The notes beneath the pieces were generated by a model. It saw nothing but the letters and a program-made list of their open reading frames with translations, had not been told where the DNA came from and did no database searches. Shown here piece after piece: positions 15,937-25,116 of a DNA stretch of 64,000 bases; position 1 is the first letter of the stretch, and each line of letters begins with the position of its first letter. The stretch spans positions 228,523 through 292,522 of the forward strand of contig NZ_JAIWNA010000009.1 of NCBI RefSeq assembly GCF_020216065.1, given 5' to 3'. Source of the DNA: Nocardia rosealba (GTDB lineage Bacteria; Actinomycetota; Actinomycetes; Mycobacteriales; Mycobacteriaceae). The translations under genes and the position numbers were made by a program.

Positions 15937-18357
15937 ATGTCCATATCCGTGCGGGAGACCGCCACCGGGCTCAGCGCAACAGAGGTCGAACAGCGTCGCC
16001 GTGACGGTCAGACCAACGACGTGCCCGCGCGGGCGAGCCGGTCGGTCGGCGAGATCGTTCGCGCGAACGTGTTCACCCGCATCAATGCCATCCTCGGTGT
16101 GCTGTTCCTGCTCGTGCTGTCGACCGGTTCGATCATCGACGGCATGTTCGGGCTGCTCATCGTGGCCAACAGCGCGATCGGCATCATCCAGGAGGTGCGC
16201 GCCAAACGCACCCTCGACCAGCTGGCCATCGTCGGCCAGGCCATGCCGACCGTGCGTCGCGACGGTGTCGCGAAGGAGATCGCCCCGGGTGAGGTGGTGC
16301 TCGACGACCTGATCGAGCTCGGCCCCGGCGACCAGATCGTGGTCGACGGTGAGGTGACCGAGGCCGCCGCCCTCGAGGTGGACGAGTCGCTGCTCACCGG
16401 CGAGGCCGATCCCATCGACAAGGGCGTGGGCGCGCCGGTGATGTCGGGCAGTTTCGTGGTGTCGGGTTCGGGCGCCTACCGCGCGACGAAGGTCGGCAAG
16501 GACGCCTACGCCGCCAAGCTGGCCGAAGAAGCCAGCAAGTTCACCCTGGTGCACTCGGAACTGCGCTCGGGTATCGACAAGATCCTGAAATTCATCACCT
16601 ACCTGCTGATTCCGGCCGGCCTGCTCAGCATCTACAACCAGCTCGTCTCCAGCGGCGAGTCGTGGCGCCCGGCGGTCACCGGCATGGTCGCGGCCCTGGT
16701 ACCGATGGTCCCCGAGGGCCTGGTGCTGATGACCTCCATCGCCTTCGCGGTCGGTGTGGTCCGCCTCGGCAAACGCAACTGCCTGGTGCAGGAACTGCCC
16801 GCCATCGAGGGCCTGGCCCGTGTCGACGTGGTGTGCGCGGACAAGACCGGCACCCTCACCGAGAACGGGATGCGCCTGGCCCGCGTCGAACCGCTCGGTT
16901 CCTTCGACGAGGCGAGCGTGCGTCAGGTGCTCGCCGCGCTGGCGGCAGACGATCCACGTCCGAACGCCAGTGTGCAGGCCATCGGCGAGGCGCTGCCCGA
17001 CCGCCCGGACTGGACCGGTACGGCCGTCGCCCCGTTCTCCTCGGCCAAGAAGTGGAGCGGCATTTCCTATGGCGCCCACGGTGATTGGCTCCTCGGCGCA
17101 CCCGACGTGCTGCTCGACCCGACCTCCGAGACCGCCGCGCACGCCGAGCAGGTCGGTTCGCAGGGCTTGCGGGTGCTGTTGCTCGCGCGCGGTGACCGCC
17201 CGGTCGACGCCCCCGACGCGCCGGGCCGGGTGGAGCCCGCCGCCCTCGTCGTGCTCGAACAGAAGGTGCGCCCCGACGCCAAGGACACCCTCGAATACTT
17301 CGCGAGCCAGCACGTCTCGATCAAGGTGATCTCCGGCGACAACGCCGTCTCGGTCGGCGCGGTCGCCGCCTCGCTCGACCTGCCCGGTGGATCCGATCCG
17401 GTCGACGCGCGCACCCTGCCCGAGGATCGCGATGAACTCGCCGACGTGCTCGACGGGAAGTCCACCTTCGGCCGCGTACGCCCCGACCAGAAACGGGCCA
17501 TGGTCGGCGCCCTGCAGTCGCGCGGCCACACCGTCGCCATGACCGGTGACGGCGTCAACGACGTGCTCGCCCTCAAGGACGCCGACATCGGTGTCGCCAT
17601 GGGCGCGGGCAGCCCCGCCACCCGCGCGGTGGCCCAGATCGTGTTGCTGGACAACAAGTTCGCGACCCTGCCGTACGTGGTGGGGGAGGGTCGACGCGTC
17701 ATCGGCAATATCGAGCGGGTGTCGAATCTGTTCCTCACCAAGACCGTGTATTCGGTGCTGCTGGCGTTCCTGGTCGGCCTGGCGGGTGTGGGTTCGCAGA
17801 TCTTCGGCTACGACCCCATCGGTTATCCGTTCCTGCCGCGCCACGTGACCATCGCGGCCTGGTTCACCATCGGTATCCCGGCGTTCGTGCTGTCGCTCGC
17901 GCCCAACAACGAGCGGGCCCGCACCGGGTTCGTCGGCCGGGTGATGCGGCTGGCGGTGCCCTCGGGTGTGGTGATCGGTGTCGCGACGTTCGTGGCCTAC
18001 CTGATCGCGTACGCGGGCCCCGAGGCCTCGGAGACGCAGCGGGTGCAGGCCGGGACCACCGCGCTGATCACGCTCATCATGATCGCGGTGTGGGTGCTCG
18101 CGCTGGTCGCGCGCCCGTACGTGTGGTGGAAGGTGGTGCTGATCGCGGTGTCGGTGCTGGCCTATGTCGCGCTGTTCACGATTCCGTTCACGCGCGAGTT
18201 CTTCAAGCTCGACCCGTCGAATCCGAGGCTCACCCTGGCCGCGGTGGTGTGTGGTGTGATCGGCATCGTGCTGGTGGAACTGGCCTGGTGGGTGCAGGCG
18301 CGACTGGCCGGCAACGCGGGCAAGCTCGTCCCGCCGGTCGGCGCGCAGGGGGCGTGA
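15937..18357 (+). CDS. CtpE-type P-type cation ATPase
   Basis: A 806-residue membrane ATPase, closest to mycobacterial CtpE (proposed Ca2+ or divalent-cation uptake). The actuator domain contains LLTGEAD (TGE loop, near residue 153), the phosphorylation site is CADKTGTLTEN (aspartate near 307), and TGDGVNDVLALKDAD and NKFATLPYVVGEGRR follow in the P domain. The C-terminal membrane region has about six helices (about 585-800). The ATG at 15937 lies 7 nt after a TAGCCT hexamer (15924-15929), so the mRNA may be leaderless. The metal specificity cannot be read from sequence. Confidence 0.88.
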   Translation: MSISVRETATGLSATEVEQRRRDGQTNDVPARASRSVGEIVRANVFTRINAILGVLFLLVLSTGSIIDGMFGLLIVANSAIGIIQEVRAKRTLDQLAIVGQAMPTVRRDGVAKEIAPGEVVLDDLIELGPGDQIVVDGEVTEAAALEVDESLLTGEADPIDKGVGAPVMSGSFVVSGSGAYRATKVGKDAYAAKLAEEASKFTLVHSELRSGIDKILKFITYLLIPAGLLSIYNQLVSSGESWRPAVTGMVAALVPMVPEGLVLMTSIAFAVGVVRLGKRNCLVQELPAIEGLARVDVVCADKTGTLTENGMRLARVEPLGSFDEASVRQVLAALAADDPRPNASVQAIGEALPDRPDWTGTAVAPFSSAKKWSGISYGAHGDWLLGAPDVLLDPTSETAAHAEQVGSQGLRVLLLARGDRPVDAPDAPGRVEPAALVVLEQKVRPDAKDTLEYFASQHVSIKVISGDNAVSVGAVAASLDLPGGSDPVDARTLPEDRDELADVLDGKSTFGRVRPDQKRAMVGALQSRGHTVAMTGDGVNDVLALKDADIGVAMGAGSPATRAVAQIVLLDNKFATLPYVVGEGRRVIGNIERVSNLFLTKTVYSVLLAFLVGLAGVGSQIFGYDPIGYPFLPRHVTIAAWFTIGIPAFVLSLAPNNERARTGFVGRVMRLAVPSGVVIGVATFVAYLIAYAGPEASETQRVQAGTTALITLIMIAVWVLALVARPYVWWKVVLIAVSVLAYVALFTIPFTREFFKLDPSNPRLTLAAVVCGVIGIVLVELAWWVQARLAGNAGKLVPPVGAQGA

Positions 18358-18427
18358 CCGGGGCCGGGCACGCCTCGAGAACCCTTGTGCCGGGCGAAGT
18401 TTCGGTGTTGGAGTACCTTTGCCGGTT

Positions 18428-19246
18428 ATGGAGGTATTGCTGCACCAGATCGACGCTTTCGCCGACGCGCCGTTCTCGGGCAACCCGGCCGCGGTCATGC
18501 CGTTGCCCACCTGGCTGCCGGACACATTGCTGCAACAGCTCGCCGAGGAGAACAACCTCGCCGAGACGGCGTTCTATACCTCCCAATTACCCCCGGAGGC
18601 TGGCGGCCCGCCCGGTGAGTGGCCCGCGTTCCACCTGCGCTGGTTCACCCCGGCGGTCGAGGTGGACATGTGCGGGCACGCCACCCTCGCCTCGGCCGCT
18701 CAGATCATCTCCGACATCCACCCCGAACACGACCGCGTCAGCTTCTACACCCGTTCCGGTTGGTTGCACGTCGACCGCACCGACGAGGACGAATACGTGC
18801 TGAACCTGCCCGCCCTCGCCTCGGTCCAGGTCCACCCCGATCCCGTCCTGGTCGCGGCGCTCGGCGTCACCGCCGTGCGCGCCTACACCGGTCAAGACGA
18901 GATCATCGTGGTCGCCGACGAAGACGAAGTACGTTCGGCCACACCCGATTTCGCTGCCTTCCCGCAGCTGCCCCGCGGCGCGGTCCTCACCGCTCCCGGT
19001 CGCTCGAGCGACTTCGTCTCCCGCTTCTTCGGCCCCGGCGTCGGCGTTCCGGAAGACCCGGTCACCGGCTCGGCCCACGCACAGCTGGTTCCCCTGTGGG
19101 CCCGCGAACTCGGGCGCTCCACCCTCACCGCCCGCCAGCTGTCCCGCCGCGGCGGGACCTTGCGTGGCGAACTGGCCGACAACCGGGTCCTGCTCCTGGG
19201 GCGATGCAGACGGTATCTCGACGGAGTCGTCACCCTGCCGGACTGA
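18428..19246 (+). CDS. PhzF-family isomerase/epimerase
   Basis: 272 residues with the two-lobed diaminopimelate-epimerase fold of the PhzF family. The N-terminal motif Q.DAFADAPFSGNPAAV and the ENNLAETAF segment carry the conserved catalytic glutamate; MCGHATLASA and the C-terminal DPVTGSAHAQL phosphate/anion loop are intact. The family isomerises small acids; nothing here points to phenazine synthesis, and no other phz gene is present, so the substrate is unknown. ATG at 18428 is preferred over TTG at 18419 because a TACCTT hexamer (18414-18419) lies 8 nt upstream, as in a leaderless transcript. Confidence 0.86.
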   Translation: MEVLLHQIDAFADAPFSGNPAAVMPLPTWLPDTLLQQLAEENNLAETAFYTSQLPPEAGGPPGEWPAFHLRWFTPAVEVDMCGHATLASAAQIISDIHPEHDRVSFYTRSGWLHVDRTDEDEYVLNLPALASVQVHPDPVLVAALGVTAVRAYTGQDEIIVVADEDEVRSATPDFAAFPQLPRGAVLTAPGRSSDFVSRFFGPGVGVPEDPVTGSAHAQLVPLWARELGRSTLTARQLSRRGGTLRGELADNRVLLLGRCRRYLDGVVTLPD

Positions 19247-19306
19247 GGCCGTGATGGAGCTGGGCGCTGGTCGAGTCAGGTGCTGAGCGGGCACAACGTG
19301 CGCGCC

Positions 19307-20080
19307 CTACTCGGCGGGAACGGGACCGTCGTCGGGGGTAGGGGTGATCGTGCCGGTGTTCCCCGGCAGCAGCGGGCTCACCGCGAAGCGCCCGGCGACG
19401 GCGTCGGCCGGAAGTGCTTGCACCGCACGTACTCCCGGCCTGTCGGCGAGATCGCGGAGTTGGGGGAGGGTGCCGCGCACGACGATCCCGGCCGTGCACG
19501 CGCATCCGGCCCGCAGCCGAGCGGCGCTGACCCGCACCACTGCCGCGCCGCGCCCGTCCCGGATCTGCTGCGATTCGAGCAGCCCCGCCGCCGCCTCGCC
19601 CGAGCGCACGGCGGGTTCGTCACCGGCGGGCGTGGCGACGGTGACGACCGGCGTCTGCACCCGATCGATCGGCACGTGCTGGATCACCCCGGAGATCCGC
19701 AAACCCTCGGCGATGCCCGGAAGCTGTTGTGGTGTCTGGTATTCGGTGAACGACACGAGCGCCCAGTGCGGATCGGCATCAGTGCCTTCGAGTGAGGCCC
19801 GAGCGTCGGCGAGGTAGTCGTCGACCTGCTCACCCTGGGCGGGCCCGAGCCGATCGGTCGCCACATGACCCGCCGCGTGCGGACGGGTGAACGCCACGAT
19901 CAGCAGCACCACGGCCAGCACCGCCGCCGCGCCGAGCACCACCTTCGACCGTCCCGACAGGCCGGCCGAATCGTCCACGCCCGCTACTTCTTCGGGCGGG
20001 ACAGTCGGCGCGACGAGATCCCCGCGGTCGTCCGGCGCCGTCGTCGACGCCGGTTCGGACGACCGCGGGTCGTCAGGCAT
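19307..20080 (-). CDS. Membrane-anchored extracytoplasmic protein, unknown function
   Basis: 257 residues: an acidic, proline-rich cytoplasmic N-terminus (1-50), one transmembrane helix (about 57-76, VVLGAAAVLAVVLLIVAF), then an extracytoplasmic domain of about 180 residues. The domain contains a CACTAGIVVRGT segment with a possible disulphide or metal pair. No known family recognised. The ATG overlaps the rluD stop by 8 bp, so it is co-translated as the last gene of lspA-rluD; this suggests a housekeeping envelope role but does not show one. Confidence 0.72.
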   Translation of the reverse strand: MPDDPRSSEPASTTAPDDRGDLVAPTVPPEEVAGVDDSAGLSGRSKVVLGAAAVLAVVLLIVAFTRPHAAGHVATDRLGPAQGEQVDDYLADARASLEGTDADPHWALVSFTEYQTPQQLPGIAEGLRISGVIQHVPIDRVQTPVVTVATPAGDEPAVRSGEAAAGLLESQQIRDGRGAAVVRVSAARLRAGCACTAGIVVRGTLPQLRDLADRPGVRAVQALPADAVAGRFAVSPLLPGNTGTITPTPDDGPVPAE

Positions 20081-20999
20081 TGCGTAATACGTCCAGGGCG
20101 CCCGCCAGGTCGGCGGGATACTCGCTGGTGATCTCGAGCCAGCGCCCGTCGGCCGGGTGATGGAAACCCAGCTGACGCGCGTGCAGCCACTGCCGTTCCA
20201 ACCCGAGGCGCTTGGCCAGCGTCGGATCGGCGCCGTAGGTGAGATCACCCGCGCAGGGGTGACGGATCGCGGAGAAATGCACGCGGATCTGATGGGTGCG
20301 CCCGGTCTCGAGATGCACGTCGAGCAGGCTCGCCGCCTGGAACGCCTCGATGGTGTCGTAGTGGGTGATGCTCGGCCTGCCGTCGCCGGTGACGGCGAAC
20401 TTCCAGTCGTTGCCACGCGCACGCCCGATCGGCGCGTCGATGGTGCCGCTGCTCGGATCGGGGTGTCCCTGCACGAGAGCATGGTATTGCTTGTCGACCG
20501 TGCGTTCCTTGAAGGCGCGCTTGAGCATCGTGTAGGCGTGTTCGGATTGAGCCACGACCATCACGCCGGAGGTGCCCACATCGAGGCGGTGCACGATGCC
20601 CTGCCGTTCGTGTGCGCCGGAGGTCGAGATGCGGTAACCCATCGCGGCCAGCCCACCGACCACGGTCGGGCCCGTCCAGCCGACACCGGAGTGCGCGGCG
20701 ACGCCGATCGGCTTGTCCACCGCGACGATGTCGTCGTCGGCGTAGAGGATCTTCATCCCCTCCACCGGGGCCGCTTCCACGGTCAGTTCACGTTTGGGTT
20801 CGGGGAAGATCACTTCCAGCCAGGCACCCGCGGTGAGCCGGTCGGACTTTCCCGCGGCGACACCGTCGAGCTGCACCGACCCTTCCTCGGCGAGCGCGGC
20901 GACCGCCGTGCGCGAGAGACCGAGCAGCCGCGAGAGCCCCGCGTCCACCCGCATCCCGTCGAGCCCGTCGGGCACGGGCATAGTCCTGGTTTCTCTCAT
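20073..20999 (-). CDS. RluA/RluD-family 23S rRNA pseudouridine synthase
   Basis: 308 residues: an S4 RNA-binding domain (about 12-70, RVDAGLSRLLGLSRTAVAALAEEG...) and a pseudouridine synthase domain (about 80-300). The catalytic aspartate is in GIVHRLDVGTSG; the LETGRTHQIRVHF motif follows. It probably modifies the helix 69 uridines of 23S rRNA, like RluD, but other RluA paralogues have other targets. It follows lspA by 73 bp, as in mycobacteria (Rv1539-Rv1540), and overlaps the next gene by 8 bp. ATG at 20999. Confidence 0.92.
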   Translation of the reverse strand: MRETRTMPVPDGLDGMRVDAGLSRLLGLSRTAVAALAEEGSVQLDGVAAGKSDRLTAGAWLEVIFPEPKRELTVEAAPVEGMKILYADDDIVAVDKPIGVAAHSGVGWTGPTVVGGLAAMGYRISTSGAHERQGIVHRLDVGTSGVMVVAQSEHAYTMLKRAFKERTVDKQYHALVQGHPDPSSGTIDAPIGRARGNDWKFAVTGDGRPSITHYDTIEAFQAASLLDVHLETGRTHQIRVHFSAIRHPCAGDLTYGADPTLAKRLGLERQWLHARQLGFHHPADGRWLEITSEYPADLAGALDVLRNA

Positions 21000-21072
21000 A
21001 CTGCGTCCTCCTGCGCCTGCCGGAGGGGCGCTCCGTTCTTACGCAGGTCGCCGCCTCCTGGCTTCGACTCGG

Positions 21073-21678
21073 TCATGCGGTCTTCTCGGTATGTTTGCGA
21101 CCGCTGCGGGTGCCATCGGGTTCGAAGCCGAAGATCGTCAGCGCGACCAGCAGAATCGCCCCGCACACGATGGCCGAGTCGGCCACATTGAACACCGGCC
21201 ACCAGCCGATCGCGACGAAGTCGACGACATGGCCCTGCAGCGGGCCGGGGGAGCGGAAGATCCGGTCCACCAGGTTGCCCATCGCCCCGCCGAGCACCAT
21301 GCCGAGCCCGATCGCCCACCACAGCGAACGCAAGGTGCGCCCGATGCGGATGACGCCGACCACCACGGCGGCCGCGATCAAGGTGAGCAGCCAGGTCATG
21401 CCGGTCGCCATCGAGAACGCCGCGCCCGGATTGCGCACGAGGTCCAGGCGCGCGAAGTCGCCGATGATCGGCACCGGGTCGTCGGGATCGATGTAGGCCA
21501 CCGCGAGGCACTTGGTCAGCAGGTCGAGTCCGAACAGCACGGCGGCGATGATCAGCAGCGTTGTCAACCGGCGGCGACCTGGGGTTTCGGTCTCGGTCAC
21601 CGCACTGGTTTCCGGTGCGTCGGCGGCGTCGCCGGTCGCGGGGACTGCGGCGTTGTCGGTTGACCGGTCTTCACTCAC
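21073..21678 (-). CDS. lspA: Lipoprotein signal peptidase (signal peptidase II)
   Basis: Cleaves diacylated prolipoproteins at the lipobox cysteine in the plasma membrane. 201 residues with four transmembrane helices. The catalytic aspartates sit in GNLVDRIFR and FNVADSAI; the NPGAAFS motif precedes them. A polar N-terminal extension of about 35 residues (acidic, Thr-rich) is longer than in E. coli, as is common in actinobacteria. First gene of the lspA-rluD-membrane protein unit and divergent from two exported (lipo)protein genes that it may serve. Confidence 0.95.
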   Translation of the reverse strand: MSEDRSTDNAAVPATGDAADAPETSAVTETETPGRRRLTTLLIIAAVLFGLDLLTKCLAVAYIDPDDPVPIIGDFARLDLVRNPGAAFSMATGMTWLLTLIAAAVVVGVIRIGRTLRSLWWAIGLGMVLGGAMGNLVDRIFRSPGPLQGHVVDFVAIGWWPVFNVADSAIVCGAILLVALTIFGFEPDGTRSGRKHTEKTA

Positions 21679-21770
21679 GTGTCCATCATTCCTTAGTCGT
21701 TCGCGGAGCCGCGTCGCGGACCGGCCGGAGTCCCAGCAGTTCCTCAGGAAGCGGTCGTACCCTGATCGCT

Positions 21771-22718
21771 GTGACGGTGTTGTCTAGTTCTCGCTTACCC
21801 CGCATCGCGCGCCCCGGGGTGTTTCTGGTGGCGCTCGTGCTCGGGTTCGCGACCTTCGGTGCCGGGTGCGCCGATCGGTCGCCGTCGACCGCCGATTCCG
21901 AGGGCCTCGAGCCGCTCGGCATCGGCAAGGAAGTCACCGTGCCGATCACCGCCGCGGTCGCCACCGTCGTCTCCCCGGGCGACGAGCCGCGCAGCCGGCT
22001 GCGCCCCCTCTACAGCGTGGGCGCCACCCAGGAGGTGACGTTGCGCACCGACTACCGCATCCAGCAGCAGGTCAACGATCAACCGGTGCGCGACTTCTCG
22101 CCCGCCGCGCTCACCATTCCGATGACCGCGCGCGCCGATGTCGACGGTGTGGATCTGACGGTCGGCACCGTCACCACCCCCGACCCGGCGCTGAACAAGG
22201 CGTTCACCAATGCCGACGGTTCCCAGGCCGGGCTCGCGATGAGCGATCTCGGTGCCATCACCGAACTGCGGATGGCGCCCTCACCCGAGACGCCCAACTC
22301 GGCGCGGGCCGCGCTCGAGCAAGCGTTCTATCAGGCGGTGTACCAGTCCGTGGCGTTCCCCGACGAGCCCGTCGGGGTGGGCGCGGTGTGGACCGTGCAT
22401 CAGCAGATCACCGGCGGCGTCACCCTCGATCAGGTCACCACCGCGACCCTGGTGAGCCGCGACGGCGACCGGCTCACCATCGACCTGCAGGTGAACCAGA
22501 CCCCCACCGGAAACGTGTGGACGCTGCCCAACAATGCGGGCGCCCTTGACATCCAGAACTACGTGATGCAGGGCGCGGGCACGATCACCGTCGATCTCGG
22601 TCTGCCGCTGCCCGTTTCGGGTGCCATCGAGGTGGGCGGTCAGCAGACCTATCACGATCCGCGCAGCGTGAGCACGCTCGTGCAGACCCAGTCGACCCGC
22701 ATTTCCTGGACCGAATGA
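21771..22718 (+). CDS. Exported protein, possible lipoprotein, unknown function
   Basis: 315 residues: a basic N-terminus and hydrophobic core (about 12-32) ending in FGAGC, a poor lipobox because glycine is at -3, so lipidation is uncertain. The rest is a single soluble domain of about 280 residues, rich in Thr/Val and beta-type patterns, without cysteines beyond the first. No family recognised with confidence. GTG at 21771 lies 7 nt after a TACCCT hexamer (21758-21763), suggesting a leaderless mRNA. Its stop overlaps the next gene's start (ATGA), so both are co-translated. Confidence 0.7.
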   Translation: MTVLSSSRLPRIARPGVFLVALVLGFATFGAGCADRSPSTADSEGLEPLGIGKEVTVPITAAVATVVSPGDEPRSRLRPLYSVGATQEVTLRTDYRIQQQVNDQPVRDFSPAALTIPMTARADVDGVDLTVGTVTTPDPALNKAFTNADGSQAGLAMSDLGAITELRMAPSPETPNSARAALEQAFYQAVYQSVAFPDEPVGVGAVWTVHQQITGGVTLDQVTTATLVSRDGDRLTIDLQVNQTPTGNVWTLPNNAGALDIQNYVMQGAGTITVDLGLPLPVSGAIEVGGQQTYHDPRSVSTLVQTQSTRISWTE

Positions 22719-23425
22719 TGCGTTCGGCCCTGGCCCGCGCGGTCGCGGTCGCTGCGGCCTGCACGGCGCTGGCAGCGTGCTCGTCGACGTCCGACGACTG
22801 CGGTGCGTCCTGTGCGACGACCTGGCCCGCGCCCGCCGCGGCGGCTCCCGGATCCGGGCCCGTCGTACGTGATCAGGCGCAGCTGACCGCCGGCCTGCTC
22901 GCGGCCACCGACCTGCCCGGCGACTTCACGGCGGTCCCACCGCGCAGCGCGGGCGACGACGCCGCGGTGCCCGCCGACGCGCCGACCGATCCCGCCGACT
23001 GCGGCAGGCTGCTCACACCGATCGCCCAGCAGTGGCCCGGTTCGGCCGCCGCCGCCTCGGTCCAATTCGCCGGACCGAGCTTCGCCACCATCGACATCGA
23101 CGCCGCGAGCTATCCCGATACCGCCCTCGCCGCCGCGTTCGACTCGTTGCAATCCAGACCACGCCGCTGCACCAGCTACACCGGTGACGACGCGGGCGTG
23201 CGCATCGACTACCGGACCGCTCCGCTGGAGCAGCCGCCGGTCGGCGACGCGGGTTCGGCGTTCACCCTGACCGCCACGAGCGAGGGCCTGACCCTGACTT
23301 CGGCCACCTCGCTCGTTCAAGTGGGCAACACTCTCGTCCAGGTGGTCGTGACCGCTCCGGAAGAGGTCGATCCCGGCGTACTGGCCGACCTCACGGCGGC
23401 TCAGGTGCGCAAGCTGCGCGGCTGA
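22715..23425 (+). CDS. Lipoprotein, unknown function
   Basis: 236 residues with a clear lipoprotein signal: MMRSALARAV then a hydrophobic core and lipobox LAAC (cysteine at 22). Four further cysteines suggest disulphides: two just after the anchor (DDCGASC) and two in the domain (ADCGRLL and RRCTSY). The pattern resembles the mycobacterial DUF-type sensor lipoproteins with a conserved central cysteine pair, but I cannot name the family. It overlaps the preceding exported-protein gene by 4 bp, so both proteins probably act together outside the membrane. Confidence 0.72.
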   Translation: MMRSALARAVAVAAACTALAACSSTSDDCGASCATTWPAPAAAAPGSGPVVRDQAQLTAGLLAATDLPGDFTAVPPRSAGDDAAVPADAPTDPADCGRLLTPIAQQWPGSAAAASVQFAGPSFATIDIDAASYPDTALAAAFDSLQSRPRRCTSYTGDDAGVRIDYRTAPLEQPPVGDAGSAFTLTATSEGLTLTSATSLVQVGNTLVQVVVTAPEEVDPGVLADLTAAQVRKLRG

Positions 23426-23494
23426 GCGGCGACTGCCGGTCGGGCTCCACCCCTGCGCGTCCGAGGGCCGCTCGGCCGCACAGGTATAACCGGC

Positions 23495-23610
23495 GGCCGG
23501 AGCGGGGCCGCACGGGCTACTGGCGCGGCCGGAGCGGGGCCGCACGGGCTACTAGCTCGGCCGGAGCGGGGCCGCACGGGCTACTGGCGCGGCCGGAGCG
23601 GCGGCAGCAG
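23495..23610. repeat. 32-bp tandem repeat, 3.6 copies
   Basis: Unit starts are at 23495, 23527, 23559 and 23591, exactly 32 bp apart; the first three copies are nearly identical and the fourth diverges after about 12 bp. The unit begins GGCCGGAGCGGGGCCGCACG. It lies between the convergent ends of the lipoprotein and LLM genes, in a 218-bp gap, and contains GGCC-rich self-complementary parts that could form hairpins. No spacers are present, so it is not a CRISPR array. Confidence 0.85.
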
Positions 23611-23643
23611 GTGTGACAGGAGCGGCCGGAGTGGGCCCACTCG

Positions 23644-24492
23644 TCAGCCGAGCAGGCCGAGCTTTCCGCCGAGATGCGCGATGTAGCCGGTCACCTCGGC
23701 AGCGTCCCGGTCCGGCAGTCCGAAAACAACCTCTGTGACACCGAGATCGTCCCACCGAGCCAGCTGTTCGGCATTGTGCTTGCCCGCGAGCGCGATCACA
23801 CGCGGGCTGCCCTCGCGCTCGGCTTCCTTCCAGACACGCTGCAACAGTTCGATTTTCGCGCCGAGGTCGTCTTCGGTGGGCGTGGTGATCCAACCGTCGG
23901 CGTGCGCGGCGAGCCAGGCGAAGGTCTTCTCGGTGCCGCCCGCGCCGAGCAGCACCGGAACTCCCGCGTGCACCGGTTTCGGCCAGGACCAGCTCGGCCC
24001 GAACTTCACGAAGTCGCCGTCGAACTCGGCCTCCTCGTTCGACCACAGCGTCCGCATGGCGTCGAGATGTTCGCGCAGCACCGTGCGGCGCTTGTTGGCC
24101 GGCACGCCGTGGTGGGCGAGCTCGTCGGTGTTCCAGCCGAAGCCGACACCGAGTTCCACCCGGCCGCCGCTGAGGTGATCGAGCGAGGCGATGGATTTGG
24201 CCAGGGTGATCGGGTGGTGTTCGGCGGGTAGCGCTACCGCCGTCGACAGCGTGATCCGGCTGGTGACCGCGGCGGCGGTGGCCAGGGCGACCCACGGGTC
24301 GAGGGTGCGCAGATAGCGGTCGTCGGGGAGCGAGGAGTCGCCGGTCTGCGGATGTGCCGCGGCCCGGACCACCGGGATATGAGTGTGCTCGGGCACGTAG
24401 AAGGCGTCGAATCCCGCCTGTTCGGCGGCCGAGGCCGCGTCGGCGGGCGTAATGCCCCGGTCACTGGTGAACAACACGATCCCGTACCGCAC
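23644..24492 (-). CDS. LLM-class F420-dependent oxidoreductase
   Basis: A 282-residue luciferase-like TIM-barrel flavin/F420 enzyme. The N-terminus GIVLFTSDRGI.P and the FDAFYVPEHTHIP segment, the VALPAEHHPITLAK block, GVGFGWN.DEL.HHGV and PVLLGAGG are typical of actinobacterial F420-type members. The substrate is unknown. The start is GTG at 24492, supported by AGGAGG 6-12 nt upstream; the frame open to 24648 lacks such a site. It is divergent from the VOC protein, with 116 bp between. Confidence 0.87.
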   Translation of the reverse strand: MRYGIVLFTSDRGITPADAASAAEQAGFDAFYVPEHTHIPVVRAAAHPQTGDSSLPDDRYLRTLDPWVALATAAAVTSRITLSTAVALPAEHHPITLAKSIASLDHLSGGRVELGVGFGWNTDELAHHGVPANKRRTVLREHLDAMRTLWSNEEAEFDGDFVKFGPSWSWPKPVHAGVPVLLGAGGTEKTFAWLAAHADGWITTPTEDDLGAKIELLQRVWKEAEREGSPRVIALAGKHNAEQLARWDDLGVTEVVFGLPDRDAAEVTGYIAHLGGKLGLLG

Positions 24493-24608
24493 GCCCCGGC
24501 CCTCCTGGATAGTCAAAACTGAAACAAGTTCTACCAGGGTTCCGGTGTGGGCGACAGAGGAATAGGCTCGACGGCATCCGAGCAACACCGTCGACCCGGA
24601 GGTATCCG

Positions 24609-25076
24609 ATGTCCGATGTGTCACCCATTCCCGCTGGTTATCCGGCAATCTGTCCCGGCATCGCCTGTGCGGGAGCCGCGGAAGCGCTCGCCTTCTACAT
24701 TTCCGTCCTCGGCGCCACCGAGCGCATGCGCATGCCAGGTCCCGACGGGACGATCGTGCACAGCGAACTGCTGATCGGCGATTCCGTCCTGATGGTCGGC
24801 GACCCTGTTCCCGACATCGGTTTCGTCGACCCGAAGTCCATCGGCGGCTCGCCGGTGAACCTGATGGTCTACGTCCCCGACGCCGACGCCGTCTTCGCCG
24901 CCGCCCTCGAAGCGGGCGCCTCGCAGATCACCCCGATGGGCGACCAGTTCTACGGTGACCGCACCGGCTCCTTCGAGGACCCGTGGGGTCACCGCTGGAC
25001 CGTGGCCACCCACATCGAGGACGTGTCGCCGGAGGAAATGGACCGGCGCATGGCCGAGATGATGAACGCGAGCTGA
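24609..25076 (+). CDS. VOC-superfamily (glyoxalase/PhnB-like) protein
   Basis: 155 residues, two babb(b) modules of the vicinal-oxygen-chelate fold. AEALAFYISVLGA is the usual first helix, and DPWGHRWTVATHIEDVSPEEM closes the second module; the latter is typical of PhnB-like members, many of which are metal-free. The role is not known. The ATG has CGGAGGT 7 nt upstream. The spacing to the Rieske gene downstream is occupied by a shared terminator. Confidence 0.82.
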   Translation: MSDVSPIPAGYPAICPGIACAGAAEALAFYISVLGATERMRMPGPDGTIVHSELLIGDSVLMVGDPVPDIGFVDPKSIGGSPVNLMVYVPDADAVFAAALEAGASQITPMGDQFYGDRTGSFEDPWGHRWTVATHIEDVSPEEMDRRMAEMMNAS

Positions 25077-25083
25077 GCGCACC

Positions 25084-25110
25084 CGCCGGGCTCCGGTCAG
25101 GAGCCCGGCG
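25084..25110. terminator. Bidirectional hairpin terminator
   Basis: A perfect 11-bp inverted repeat with a 5-nt loop (stems 25084-25094 and 25100-25110) between the convergent VOC and Rieske genes. There is no T tract. Confidence 0.7.
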
Positions 25111-25116
25111 CAACCG

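Noticed and set aside
23495..23610. 32-bp repeats as a CRISPR array
   Set aside because: The copies are contiguous with no spacers and no cas gene is nearby.
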